Source: Pseudorhodobacter sp.
GTDB taxonomy: Bacteria; Pseudomonadota; Alphaproteobacteria; Rhodobacterales; Rhodobacteraceae
NCBI GenBank assembly: GCA_024641255.1
Contig: JAHEDL010000205.1
Coordinates: 1 to 6,382, forward strand
DNA: 6,382 nt
Reading direction: 5' to 3'
This document shows, in pieces, positions 1-5,788 of the stretch. The notes below the pieces were generated by a model. That model did no database searches. It had not been told where the DNA came from and was given only the letters and a program-made list of their open reading frames with translations. Made by a program: the position numbers and the translations under genes. The number at the start of each line of letters is the position of its first letter. The first letter of the stretch is position 1.

Positions 1-553
1 CATTGCAAAACGCCGCCGGATTGCGCAGCGACCCCATCATGTCAGACCCGTCTGCCACCGGCAGCATCCGCGCCGCCAATCCCGCCGCCGCCCCACCCGA
101 AGAGCCGCCCGCCGTCACCGCCAAATCATAGGGGTTGCGGGTCACGCCATGCAGCGGATTGAACGAATGGCTGCCATGGCCCCATTCCGGCGTGTTGGTC
201 TTGCCAATAAAAATCGCCCCCGCAGCCCGCATCCGTGCCGCCAAAAGATCATCCTTGGCGGGCACAAAATCGGAAAACAGCGGCGACCCATAGGTGGTGC
301 GCAGCCCTTTGGTGGCGCATAAGTCCTTCACCGCCAGTGGCAAGCCATGCAGCCACCCCTGCGGCTGGGCATCATCCGCCGCCAGCGCCTCGGCCATCAG
401 CACATCCGCATCGCGCAGCGAAATCACCGCATTCACCGCGCCATTCACCGTAGCAATCCGCGCCAGATGCGCCGCCATCACCTCTGATGGCGACACCGCC
501 TTCGCCGCAATCATCCGCGCCAAATCCGAAGCCGTGCGTTGGTAAAGCTCCAT
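1..553 (-). CDS. Amidase-signature hydrolase, N-terminal part (C-terminus beyond left window edge)
   Basis: The 184 visible residues carry the amidase signature (AS) core. The triad of this family can be placed from memory of GatA and FAAH: Lys76 (in LPLAVKD), cis-Ser151 (in AGGSSGGAAAG) and nucleophile Ser175 (in DGSDMMGSLRNPA). The spacings of 75 and 24 residues match those of GatA and FAAH, so the enzyme is probably active. AS enzymes hydrolyse linear amides in the cytoplasm; the substrate cannot be read from this fragment. The usual GSDTGGS-type motif reads GSDMMGS here, a variant I associate with a subset of bacterial amidases. No signal peptide is visible. The ATG at 553 is preferred because AAGAGG at 560-565 lies 6 bases upstream; an in-frame ATG at 559 abuts that site and would add two residues. 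The gene follows the importer operon in the same direction but lies beyond a terminator. It is not GatA by context. Family confidence is high, substrate unknown. Confidence 0.93.
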   Translation of the reverse strand, partial: MELYQRTASDLARMIAAKAVSPSEVMAAHLARIATVNGAVNAVISLRDADVLMAEALAADDAQPQGWLHGLPLAVKDLCATKGLRTTYGSPLFSDFVPAKDDLLAARMRAAGAIFIGKTNTPEWGHGSHSFNPLHGVTRNPYDLAVTAGGSSGGAAAGLAARMLPVADGSDMMGSLRNPAAFCN

Positions 554-559
554 GCTCAT

Positions 560-601
560 CCTCTTGGCCGAAATATCCCTGGGTCCGGGGCAGCGCCCCG
601 G
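560..601 (-). repeat. Hairpin-plus-tail intergenic element supplying the amidase RBS
   Basis: Read on the minus strand, a 7-bp perfect GC stem with a 3-base loop (585-601) is followed by a tail ACCCAGGGATATTTCGGCC and then AAGAGG, the ribosome binding site of the amidase. There is no U-tract after the stem, so it is not a classic terminator. The architecture (CCCCGG stem, then ACCC..GG.ATATTT.GGCCAAGAGGA) resembles a short palindromic element that I recall as dispersed in intergenic regions of Rhodobacteraceae genomes. That recollection is not checked, and only one copy is seen in this window. Confidence 0.45.
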
Positions 602-610
602 CGCGCGTCA

Positions 611-650
611 GCTAAACGCAACAAAGCGGGGCCGTCGGGCCCCGCTTTTC
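611..650 (-). terminator. Intrinsic terminator of the ABC operon
   Basis: Perfect 11-bp inverted repeat, arms 623-633 and 638-648 (AAAGCGGGGCC type), with a 4-base loop CGAC on the minus strand. The 3' arm ends in TTT and continues GTTGCGTTT, a U-rich tail. It starts about 33 bases after the stop of the last binding-protein gene, where an operon terminator is expected. On the plus strand the same stem is followed by TTTT, so it could work in both directions, but no plus-strand gene runs into it. Confidence 0.88.
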
Positions 651-680
651 ATTCAGATCACGTCAACCAGCCGCATCGGC

Positions 681-1706
681 TTACTTCTGCAGCTCGGTCC
701 AGATCGCGGTCTGATATTCCAGCGCCTTGCCCGAACACACCGTCACGAAATGGCCCTTGTCCTTGAACTCTGCCGGAGTCACGATTTCCGGCGCGGTTTT
801 CATGTCTTCCGGCATGAACGCATCCGACCCGGAAATGCCGTTGGCATAGCGCGCAAAGGCCGACAGCATCGCGGCGTTTTCCGGCTGCATGATGTAATCA
901 AGGAAAATATAGGCGTTGTCGGCGTTCTTGGCGTCGCTCAGCAGCACCACGTTGTCCATCCACAGCCCGTAGCCTTCTTTGGGGTAGCCATAGGCCACGT
1001 CCGGGTTGGCCAGACGTGCGCGCATGGCAGAACCGTTCCAGTCCACCGTGGCCGCATAGTCGTTGTTGCCCATCTTTTCGACGGTGGAATAGTCCATCGA
1101 CATCCACTTCGGCTTGGCCGCGACCAGCGCGTCGCGCACCTTCTTCATCACTTCGGGGTCTTCCGAGCAAACCTCGCCGCCTTCATACAGCGTTGCCAGC
1201 GCCATCACGTCGCCCATTTCCGGGATCACGTTCAGCTTGCCTTGCAGCTCTGCCGGCGGGTCCATGAAGATCGCCGAGGTGTTGATATCGCCGGTGTAAA
1301 CCTTGGTGTTCACCGACACACCGGTCGACCCCCACTGCCACGGCACCGACCATTCGCGGCCCTTGTCCCACTCAACATCCATCCATTCCGGCGCGATGTT
1401 CTTGTGGTTGGGCAGGCGGGTCAGGTCCAGCTTCTGGATCAGGCCCTTGTCGGCATAGATCTTGACGAAACCGGCCGACGGCACCACCAGATCAAAGCCC
1501 GAAGCGCCGGCTTCAATCTTGGCAAGCGCGGTATCGTTGCTGTCAAAATCGGTGACGGTCACCTTGATGCCGGTGTCTTTTTCAAACTTGGCCAGCAGCT
1601 CGGGCGAGGTGTAGTTGCCCCAGTTATAAAGCTGCAGCGACCCTTCGGCCGAGGCAAGCGAGGTGCCGGCCAGCAGCAGCGCGGTCGCGGTAAGCAGTTT
1701 CTTCAT
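681..1706 (-). CDS. Periplasmic polyamine-type substrate-binding protein, second copy (PotD/PotF family)
   Basis: 341 residues, close to the 348 of E. coli PotD. A Sec signal peptide (MKK, hydrophobic core, ASA cleavage after residue 20) with no lipobox cysteine indicates a soluble periplasmic protein. It would bind a polyamine-like ligand and deliver it to the permeases. Residues aligning to the PotD pocket (PotD numbering from memory): Trp29 (W34), Tyr32 (Y37), Ser77 (S83), Glu163 (D168), Asp166 (E171), Trp223 (W229), Trp249 (W255) and Asp251 (D257). Two contacts differ: Asn31 replaces acidic E36 and Gly79 replaces Y85. The ATG at 1706 is chosen over an in-frame ATG at 1766 because it opens the signal peptide and has AGGGAGA 6 bases upstream. 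It is the last operon gene, 76 bases after its paralogue (about 70% identity, no gaps). Ligand could be putrescine, spermidine, a derivative or a related cation. Confidence 0.92.
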   Translation of the reverse strand: MKKLLTATALLLAGTSLASAEGSLQLYNWGNYTSPELLAKFEKDTGIKVTVTDFDSNDTALAKIEAGASGFDLVVPSAGFVKIYADKGLIQKLDLTRLPNHKNIAPEWMDVEWDKGREWSVPWQWGSTGVSVNTKVYTGDINTSAIFMDPPAELQGKLNVIPEMGDVMALATLYEGGEVCSEDPEVMKKVRDALVAAKPKWMSMDYSTVEKMGNNDYAATVDWNGSAMRARLANPDVAYGYPKEGYGLWMDNVVLLSDAKNADNAYIFLDYIMQPENAAMLSAFARYANGISGSDAFMPEDMKTAPEIVTPAEFKDKGHFVTVCSGKALEYQTAIWTELQK

Positions 1707-1749
1707 AATGTATCTCCCTGATTTTTCTATTCTTATCCATCGCAGGTTT

Positions 1750-1773
1750 GGCCCCGGCGCATGCACCGGGGCC
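1750..1773 (-). other. Strong GC hairpin between the two binding-protein genes
   Basis: Perfect 8-bp stem GGCCCCGG (1750-1757) with CCGGGGCC (1766-1773) and an 8-base loop whose centre GCATGC is itself palindromic. In the minus-strand transcript it begins about 10 bases after the stop codon of the first binding-protein gene and is followed by AAACCTGCG, so there is no U-tract. Such hairpins often protect the 3' end of a highly expressed upstream binding-protein message or partly limit read-through. That role is inferred. Confidence 0.6.
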
Positions 1774-1782
1774 GATCCGGCG

Positions 1783-2808
1783 TTATTTTTGCAGTTCGGT
1801 CCAGATTGCAGTCATGTAATCCAGCGCCTTGCCCGAACAGGTCGGCATGAAATGCCCCTTGCTGGCGAATTCGGCCGGAATCACCACTTCGGGCGCGGTC
1901 TGCATGTCTTTGGGCATGAAGGGGATCGACCCGGAAATGCCGTTCGGATAGCGCGCGAATTCCGAAATCAGTGCGGCGTTTTCCGGCAACATGATGAAAT
2001 CAAGGAACTTATAGGCTTCGTCGACGTTCTTGGCGTCAGACAACAGCGCGACCGAATCCATCCAGACCGGATAGCCTTCCTTCGGGTAGCCATAAACCAC
2101 GTTGGGGTTCTTCAGCCGCGACCGGAAGCTTTCGCCCGACCAGTTCACCGACGCCGACCAGTCGCCATTGGCCATATGTTCGGTGGTGCCATAGTCCATC
2201 GAGGCCCAGTATTGCTTGCCGTTCAGCAGCGCGTCGCGGGCTTTCTTCAGCACTTCAACGTCCTCGGTGCAAGGCTCGCCACCCGCCCACATCACCGCCA
2301 GACCGACAACTTCGTTCATTTCGGGAACGACGTTGATCTTGCCTTTCAATTCGTCCGGCGGGTTCAGGAACAGCTCTGAGGTGTTCGGGTCGCCTTTGTA
2401 GACCGACGTATCCACCGAAATGCCGGTCGACCCCCACTGCCACGGAATAGTGTATTCGCGGCCCTTGTCCCACGGCACATCCATCCATTCGGGGGCGATA
2501 TTGCCGTGATGCGGCAGCCGGGTCAGGTCCAGCTTCTGGATCAGGCCCTTTTCAACATAAATCTGCACGAAATGCGCCGATGGCACCACAAGGTCAAACC
2601 CGGCCCCGCCTGCCGACACTTTTGCCAATGCGGTGTCGTTGCTGTCATAGTCGGTCACCGTCACATGAATGCCGGTTTCCTTTTCAAACTTTTCCAACAA
2701 CTGCGGCGAGGTGTAGTCGCCCCAGTTGAACAGGTTCAACTGGCCTTCGGCGGCGGCAAGCGACGTCGAAGACAGCAGAAGTGCCACGGCGAGAAGCGGC
2801 TTTTTCAT
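1783..2808 (-). CDS. Periplasmic polyamine-type substrate-binding protein, first copy (PotD/PotF family)
   Basis: 341 residues, aligned end to end without gaps to the downstream copy. Signal peptide MKKPLL... with cleavage expected after AAA (residue 20) and no lipobox, so it is soluble and periplasmic. It keeps the PotD-type contacts Trp29, Tyr32, Ser77, Glu163, Glu166, Trp223, Trp249 and Asp251. Unlike its paralogue it has an acidic Asp31 at the PotD E36 position, and His79 where PotD has Tyr85. Both copies share Cys180 and Cys324. The start has AAGGAG (2819-2824) 10 bases upstream. That site is followed directly by CCCTCCT, so a small hairpin could partly mask it. The gene begins 22 bases after the PotC-like permease, so it is probably the principal binding protein of the importer. 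The duplicate may extend the range or affinity. Family assignment is firm; exact ligand is not. Confidence 0.93.
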   Translation of the reverse strand: MKKPLLAVALLLSSTSLAAAEGQLNLFNWGDYTSPQLLEKFEKETGIHVTVTDYDSNDTALAKVSAGGAGFDLVVPSAHFVQIYVEKGLIQKLDLTRLPHHGNIAPEWMDVPWDKGREYTIPWQWGSTGISVDTSVYKGDPNTSELFLNPPDELKGKINVVPEMNEVVGLAVMWAGGEPCTEDVEVLKKARDALLNGKQYWASMDYGTTEHMANGDWSASVNWSGESFRSRLKNPNVVYGYPKEGYPVWMDSVALLSDAKNVDEAYKFLDFIMLPENAALISEFARYPNGISGSIPFMPKDMQTAPEVVIPAEFASKGHFMPTCSGKALDYMTAIWTELQK

Positions 2809-2830
2809 ATGAGGAGGGCTCCTTGTTGGA

Positions 2831-3637
2831 TTATTGGTCGTTTTTGCGGGTCAGGAAGAAGAACGCGGTCAACAGCACAACCGTCAGCACCAGCAACATG
2901 GTGGAAACGGCGTTGATTTCGGGCGTCATCTGGCGCCGCATCTGGCCCAGCATATAGGTGGGCAAAGTGTCTTGCCCGCCAGATTTGACGAATTCGGTGA
3001 TCACCACGTCATCCAGAGAAATCACAAACGCCAACATCGCGCCCGCGATCACCCCCGGCAGCAGCAAGGGCAGGGTGACAAAGCGAAAGGTCTGCCACGA
3101 ACTGGCGTAAAGATCGGTCGCCGCGGTTTCCAACGAAAGATCCATACCTTCCAGACGCGCGCGGATCGGCAGATAGGCAAAGGGAATACAGAACGCCGCA
3201 TGCGCCAGAATCACATAGCCGATGCCCTGAATACCCGTGGCCTGTTTGATGATGCCAAAGAAGATCAGCAGCGTCACAGCGGTGACGATTTCGGGCACCA
3301 TCAGCGGCTGGTTGATCATCACATAGATGAACGTCTCGCCACGGAACTTCTTGCGCCGGGTGGTGCCAAGCGCGGCCAGCGTGGCAACGGCGGTTGCAAT
3401 CACCGCCGCCGTCACCGCGATGATCAGTGACAACACCGTGGCATCCTTGACTTGGGTGTTGGCCCAAGCCTTGGCATACCAATCCAGCGAAAACCCGCCC
3501 CAAACCGCCACCGACTGGTTGGCGTTGAACGAATAGCCGACCAGCGTGAAGATCGGCAGATACAGGGCAGCGAACACGATGATGGCGGTCGCAGTGAAAC
3601 CCGGCAGTTTCGCGACAGAAAAGCTGCGATCAGCCAT
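2831..3637 (-). CDS. potC: PotC-like ABC permease subunit
   Basis: 268 residues, the usual size of PotC/PotI. Inner-membrane channel half that pairs with the PotB-like protein. Hydrophobic segments lie near residues 13-35, 66-90, 111-130, 139-158, 194-210 and 243-263, consistent with six transmembrane helices. The cytoplasmic EAA loop that docks on the ATPase is clear at about 170-197 (ETAATDLYAS ... LPLLLPG). SLDDVVITEF at 207-216 matches a motif typical of PotC-type permeases. The ATG at 3637 is chosen: GGAG lies 9 bases upstream and it overlaps the end of the upstream permease gene by 8 bases, suggesting translational coupling. An ATG at 3667 would add ten polar residues with a longer overlap and is less likely. 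Stop TAA at 2831. The symbol is by family; PotI is the alternative. Confidence 0.92.
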   Translation of the reverse strand: MADRSFSVAKLPGFTATAIIVFAALYLPIFTLVGYSFNANQSVAVWGGFSLDWYAKAWANTQVKDATVLSLIIAVTAAVIATAVATLAALGTTRRKKFRGETFIYVMINQPLMVPEIVTAVTLLIFFGIIKQATGIQGIGYVILAHAAFCIPFAYLPIRARLEGMDLSLETAATDLYASSWQTFRFVTLPLLLPGVIAGAMLAFVISLDDVVITEFVKSGGQDTLPTYMLGQMRRQMTPEINAVSTMLLVLTVVLLTAFFFLTRKNDQ

Positions 3638-4538
3638 GGCGGGAGTCTCCGTTTGCGTAGCGCACATAAATCAGCAAGGCGCCGGTCACGATGATCAGCA
3701 GCATCAGCGACAGCGCCGACCCCAAGGGCCAGTTGCGGCCCTGACCGAACTGCAATTCGATAAAGTTGCCGATCATCATCTGCTTGCCGCCGCCCAGCAC
3801 GCGCGGTGTGACGTAAGCCCCCAAAGACGGCACAAACACCAGAATCGACCCGGCGATGATCCCCGGCTTGGTGATTGGCAGGATGATCCGGCGCAGCACG
3901 TTCCAACGGCTGGCATAAAGGTCATAGCCTGCCTCCAGCAGCCGCATGTCAAACCGGTCAATCGCGGCAAACAGCGGCAGCACCATCAGCGGCAGGTAAA
4001 CATAGGCCATGCCGATGAACACCGCCGTATCGGTGTAAAGGATCTGGATCGGCTCGTTGATCAGTCCAAGGTTCAGCAGCAGCGTGTTCAGCAGGCCTTC
4101 GTTGCGGATCACTTCGTTGATCGCATAGGTGCGGATCAGCAGGTTGGTCCAGAACGGAATGGTGATCAGAAACAGCCACAGCGCACGCGCCTTTGGTGGG
4201 CGGGTGGCAATGAACCACGCGGTCGGAAAGCCCACCGCAAAGGTCAGGATCGTGGTCAGCAGCGACAGTTTGATCGACCGCCAAAAGATGGTGACGTTGG
4301 CGTCAGCCAGTTGATATTGTTCAGTAAAGATGTCCTTGGTGAACAAAATTCCGCGCCAGCCCTCCAGGCTGAACGCCCATTCGATGTTGCCGTATTTGCC
4401 CGGCACCAGAAACGAATAGACCAGCACAATCAGCAAGGGGCCGACCGCAAACAGCGTCAGGATGATCAGCGCCGGCGTTGACAACAGCCAGCCGTTGCGG
4501 GCCGAGGCTTTGTCTTGTGCGGTTTCCGCAGCGCTCAT
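3630..4538 (-). CDS. potB: PotB-like ABC permease subunit
   Basis: 302 residues. The first channel half of the importer, in the inner membrane. A polar N-terminus of about 17 residues precedes a first helix at 19-43, then a long periplasmic stretch (about 44-88) as in PotB/PotH. Further hydrophobic segments are at 91-112, 117-137, 170-193, 226-248 and 273-293. The EAA loop is at about 200-227 (LLEAGYDLYAS ... LPITKPG), the contact site for the ATPase. The ATG at 4538 follows the ATPase stop codon after a single base, with GGAGG placed 7 bases upstream inside the end of the ATPase gene. An ATG at 4574 would overlap the ATPase gene and lacks comparable support. Stop TGA at 3630-3632 lies inside the start of the next gene. 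The symbol is by family; PotH is the alternative. Confidence 0.92.
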   Translation of the reverse strand: MSAAETAQDKASARNGWLLSTPALIILTLFAVGPLLIVLVYSFLVPGKYGNIEWAFSLEGWRGILFTKDIFTEQYQLADANVTIFWRSIKLSLLTTILTFAVGFPTAWFIATRPPKARALWLFLITIPFWTNLLIRTYAINEVIRNEGLLNTLLLNLGLINEPIQILYTDTAVFIGMAYVYLPLMVLPLFAAIDRFDMRLLEAGYDLYASRWNVLRRIILPITKPGIIAGSILVFVPSLGAYVTPRVLGGGKQMMIGNFIELQFGQGRNWPLGSALSLMLLIIVTGALLIYVRYANGDSRHG

Positions 4539-4539
4539 C

Positions 4540-5607
4540 TTAATCCTCCACGATCTGGGCGGCACCGGCGGCAAAGCGCAGACCCACGCTTTGGCCTTGT
4601 GCCAGACCGGCCTCGCCGGTGGCGGGGCTTTGCAGACGTGCCACCACTTCGGTGCCGTCCTTCAGCGCAAGGTGGCAGTGGGTGTCGGTGCCGAAATACA
4701 CCAGCGTCTTGACGGTTGCGGCAATCGCGCCCGCTTCGGCCGGATCAACCAGCCGCACCTGTTCGGGGCGTACCGTTACGGTGACGCTGCCGCTGCCGGT
4801 CAGGCCGGGCAGTTCAACCAGATCGCCGGTGCCAAGCCGCGCGGCCCCCGATTCTGCGGTGGCGCTGAGGAAGTTGGTTTCGCCAATGAATGACGCCACA
4901 AAGCGGTTCACCGGGCGGGTGTAGATGTCTTTCGGCGCGCCAACTTGCTGCAGCTTGCCCGCCGACATCACGCCAATGCGGTCCGACATGGTCAGGGCTT
5001 CTTCCTGATCATGGGTCACAAAAACAAAGGTGATCCCGGTTTCGGTTTGCAGCCGTTTCAGTTCGATCTGCATTTCCTTGCGCAGCTTCAGGTCCAGCGC
5101 CGACAGCGGTTCGTCCAGCAACAACACCTTCGGTTTCGGCGCCAGTGCGCGCGCCAACGCCACCCGCTGTTGTTGTCCGCCCGAAAGCTGCGAGGTTTTG
5201 CGGTTCGCCATCGGCTCCAGCTTCACCAAGGCCAGCATCCGTGCCACGGTTTCGTCGACTTCTTTCTTGGGGCGGCCCTGCATCTGCAGACCAAAGCCCA
5301 CATTTTGCGCCACCGACAGGTGCGGAAACAGCGCATAGCTTTGGAACACGGTGTTCACGGGCCGTTTGTTTGGCGGCAGATAGGTGATGTCGGCCCCTTC
5401 CAGCAAAATGGTGCCAGAGGTGGGCATCTCAAAGCCGGCAATCAGGCGCAGCAGCGTGGTCTTGCCGCAGCCCGAAGGCCCAAGCAGCGTAAAGAATTCG
5501 CCCTTACGGATTTCGACAGACACATCATTCAGCGCGCGGACAGTGTTGTCGCCTTGCCCGAAAGCTTTCACGACATTGCGGGCCTCGACGGCGTTAACTT
5601 GGGTCAA
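4540..5607 (-). CDS. potA: PotA-like ABC transporter ATPase (TTG start)
   Basis: 355 residues from the TTG at 5607. Cytoplasmic ATPase that powers the importer. All nucleotide-binding motifs are present: Walker [10 protein letters not shown] (43-51), Q-loop Gln89, signature LSGGQQQR (141-148), Walker B VLLLDEP with catalytic Glu166, D-loop SALD (169-172) and H-switch His199. The region after about residue 240 resembles the C-terminal TOBE-type regulatory domain of PotA/MalK-like ATPases (RPEQVRL, then a beta-rich tail to IVED). The TTG is preferred because AAAGGGAG (5617-5624) lies 9 bases upstream and the encoded N-terminus ([12 protein letters not shown]) fits the family. The only in-frame ATG, at 5709, has no ribosome binding site and would add 34 atypical residues. 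It is the first gene of the operon, 181 bases after the upstream amidase. Pot family placement comes from the permeases and binding proteins rather than the ATPase alone. Confidence 0.94.
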   Translation of the reverse strand: MTQVNAVEARNVVKAFGQGDNTVRALNDVSVEIRKGEFFTLLGPSGCGKTTLLRLIAGFEMPTSGTILLEGADITYLPPNKRPVNTVFQSYALFPHLSVAQNVGFGLQMQGRPKKEVDETVARMLALVKLEPMANRKTSQLSGGQQQRVALARALAPKPKVLLLDEPLSALDLKLRKEMQIELKRLQTETGITFVFVTHDQEEALTMSDRIGVMSAGKLQQVGAPKDIYTRPVNRFVASFIGETNFLSATAESGAARLGTGDLVELPGLTGSGSVTVTVRPEQVRLVDPAEAGAIAATVKTLVYFGTDTHCHLALKDGTEVVARLQSPATGEAGLAQGQSVGLRFAAGAAQIVED

Positions 5608-5616
5608 GGTGACTCG

Positions 5617-5624
5617 CTCCCTTT
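5617..5624 (-). promoter_or_regulatory. Ribosome binding site that decides the TTG start of the ATPase
   Basis: AAAGGGAG on the minus strand, 9 bases before the TTG at 5607. It is the only good Shine-Dalgarno match upstream of the conserved ATPase sequence, and no ATG or GTG in frame lies at a suitable distance. Confidence 0.7.
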
Positions 5625-5634
5625 GGTTTTGATC

Positions 5635-5664
5635 ATATTGGACAGCCGCAGCCTGCCTGTGCAA
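5635..5664 (-). promoter_or_regulatory. Candidate sigma-70-type promoter of the ABC operon
   Basis: TTGCAC (5659-5664) and CAATAT (5635-5640) are separated by 18 bases, just upstream of the ATPase ribosome binding site. A second possible -10, TATGAT, overlaps at 5632-5637. The match is imperfect and would give a leader of only about 20 bases, so this is a weak call. The operon could also be transcribed from further upstream, including through the amidase gene. Confidence 0.3.
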
Positions 5665-5678
5665 CAGAAACTTCCATT

Positions 5679-5738
5679 CCCGACGCGAAAGTCGGGTCTG
5701 GTTTCGCATAGGTTGTGCAGATGCCCGTCGGATGGGCA
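5679..5738 (-). promoter_or_regulatory. Two short inverted repeats upstream of the operon, possible operators
   Basis: CCCGAC and GTCGGG (5679-5684 and 5691-5696) are separated by 6 bases. TGCCC and GGGCA (5722-5726 and 5734-5738) are separated by 7 bases. Neither is followed by a U-tract on the minus strand, so they are poor terminators for the upstream amidase. They lie upstream of the promoter candidate, where a regulator could bind. In the rest of the 5608-5788 gap I see only an AT-rich patch near 5744-5756 and an imperfect inverted repeat at 5761-5782. Confidence 0.3.
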
Positions 5739-5788
5739 GAAGTGCGATTAATTACAACGGCCAAGCCTATGCAAGGGTTTGGCGCGTG

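Larger units (their letters stand above)
681..2808 (-). repeat. Tandem direct duplication of the binding-protein gene
   Basis: Two 1026-base genes in the same orientation, offset by exactly 1102 bases. Hand counting gives 237 of 341 identical residues with no gap. Short exact nucleotide tracts remain, such as 1417-1448 versus 2519-2550 (32 bases) and 1321-1343 versus 2423-2445 (23 bases). The divergence is spread along the whole length, so the duplication is not recent. Confidence 0.85.

Noticed and set aside
681..1706. Downstream binding-protein copy considered as a decaying pseudogene
   Set aside because: The frame is intact with the same length as its paralogue, and the signal peptide, pocket residues and RBS are preserved.
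552..1721. Long plus-strand open frame of 389 codons opposite the downstream binding-protein gene
   Set aside because: It is antisense to a clearly conserved gene. Its translation is rich in His, Arg and Gly with no family resemblance, as expected from GC-rich codon shadowing.
1707..1766. N-terminal extension of the downstream binding protein to the ATG at 1766
   Set aside because: It would put 20 charged or polar residues ahead of a standard signal peptide and start inside the GC hairpin. The ATG at 1706 has a good RBS.
1750..1773. Hairpin considered as an intrinsic terminator between the binding-protein genes
   Set aside because: The 3' side continues AAACCTGCG with no U-tract, so it is reported only as an intergenic hairpin.
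3546..4481. Long plus-strand open frame of 311 codons opposite the PotB-like gene
   Set aside because: It is the antisense shadow of a membrane protein gene. The product is full of Gln, His and Arg with no recognisable motif. The frames at 1663-2379, 2506-2916 and 4945-5751 were rejected for the same reason.
5608..5709. N-terminal extension of the ATPase to the ATG at 5709
   Set aside because: There is no Shine-Dalgarno site before it, the extra 34 residues are unlike the family, and a better-placed RBS precedes the TTG at 5607.
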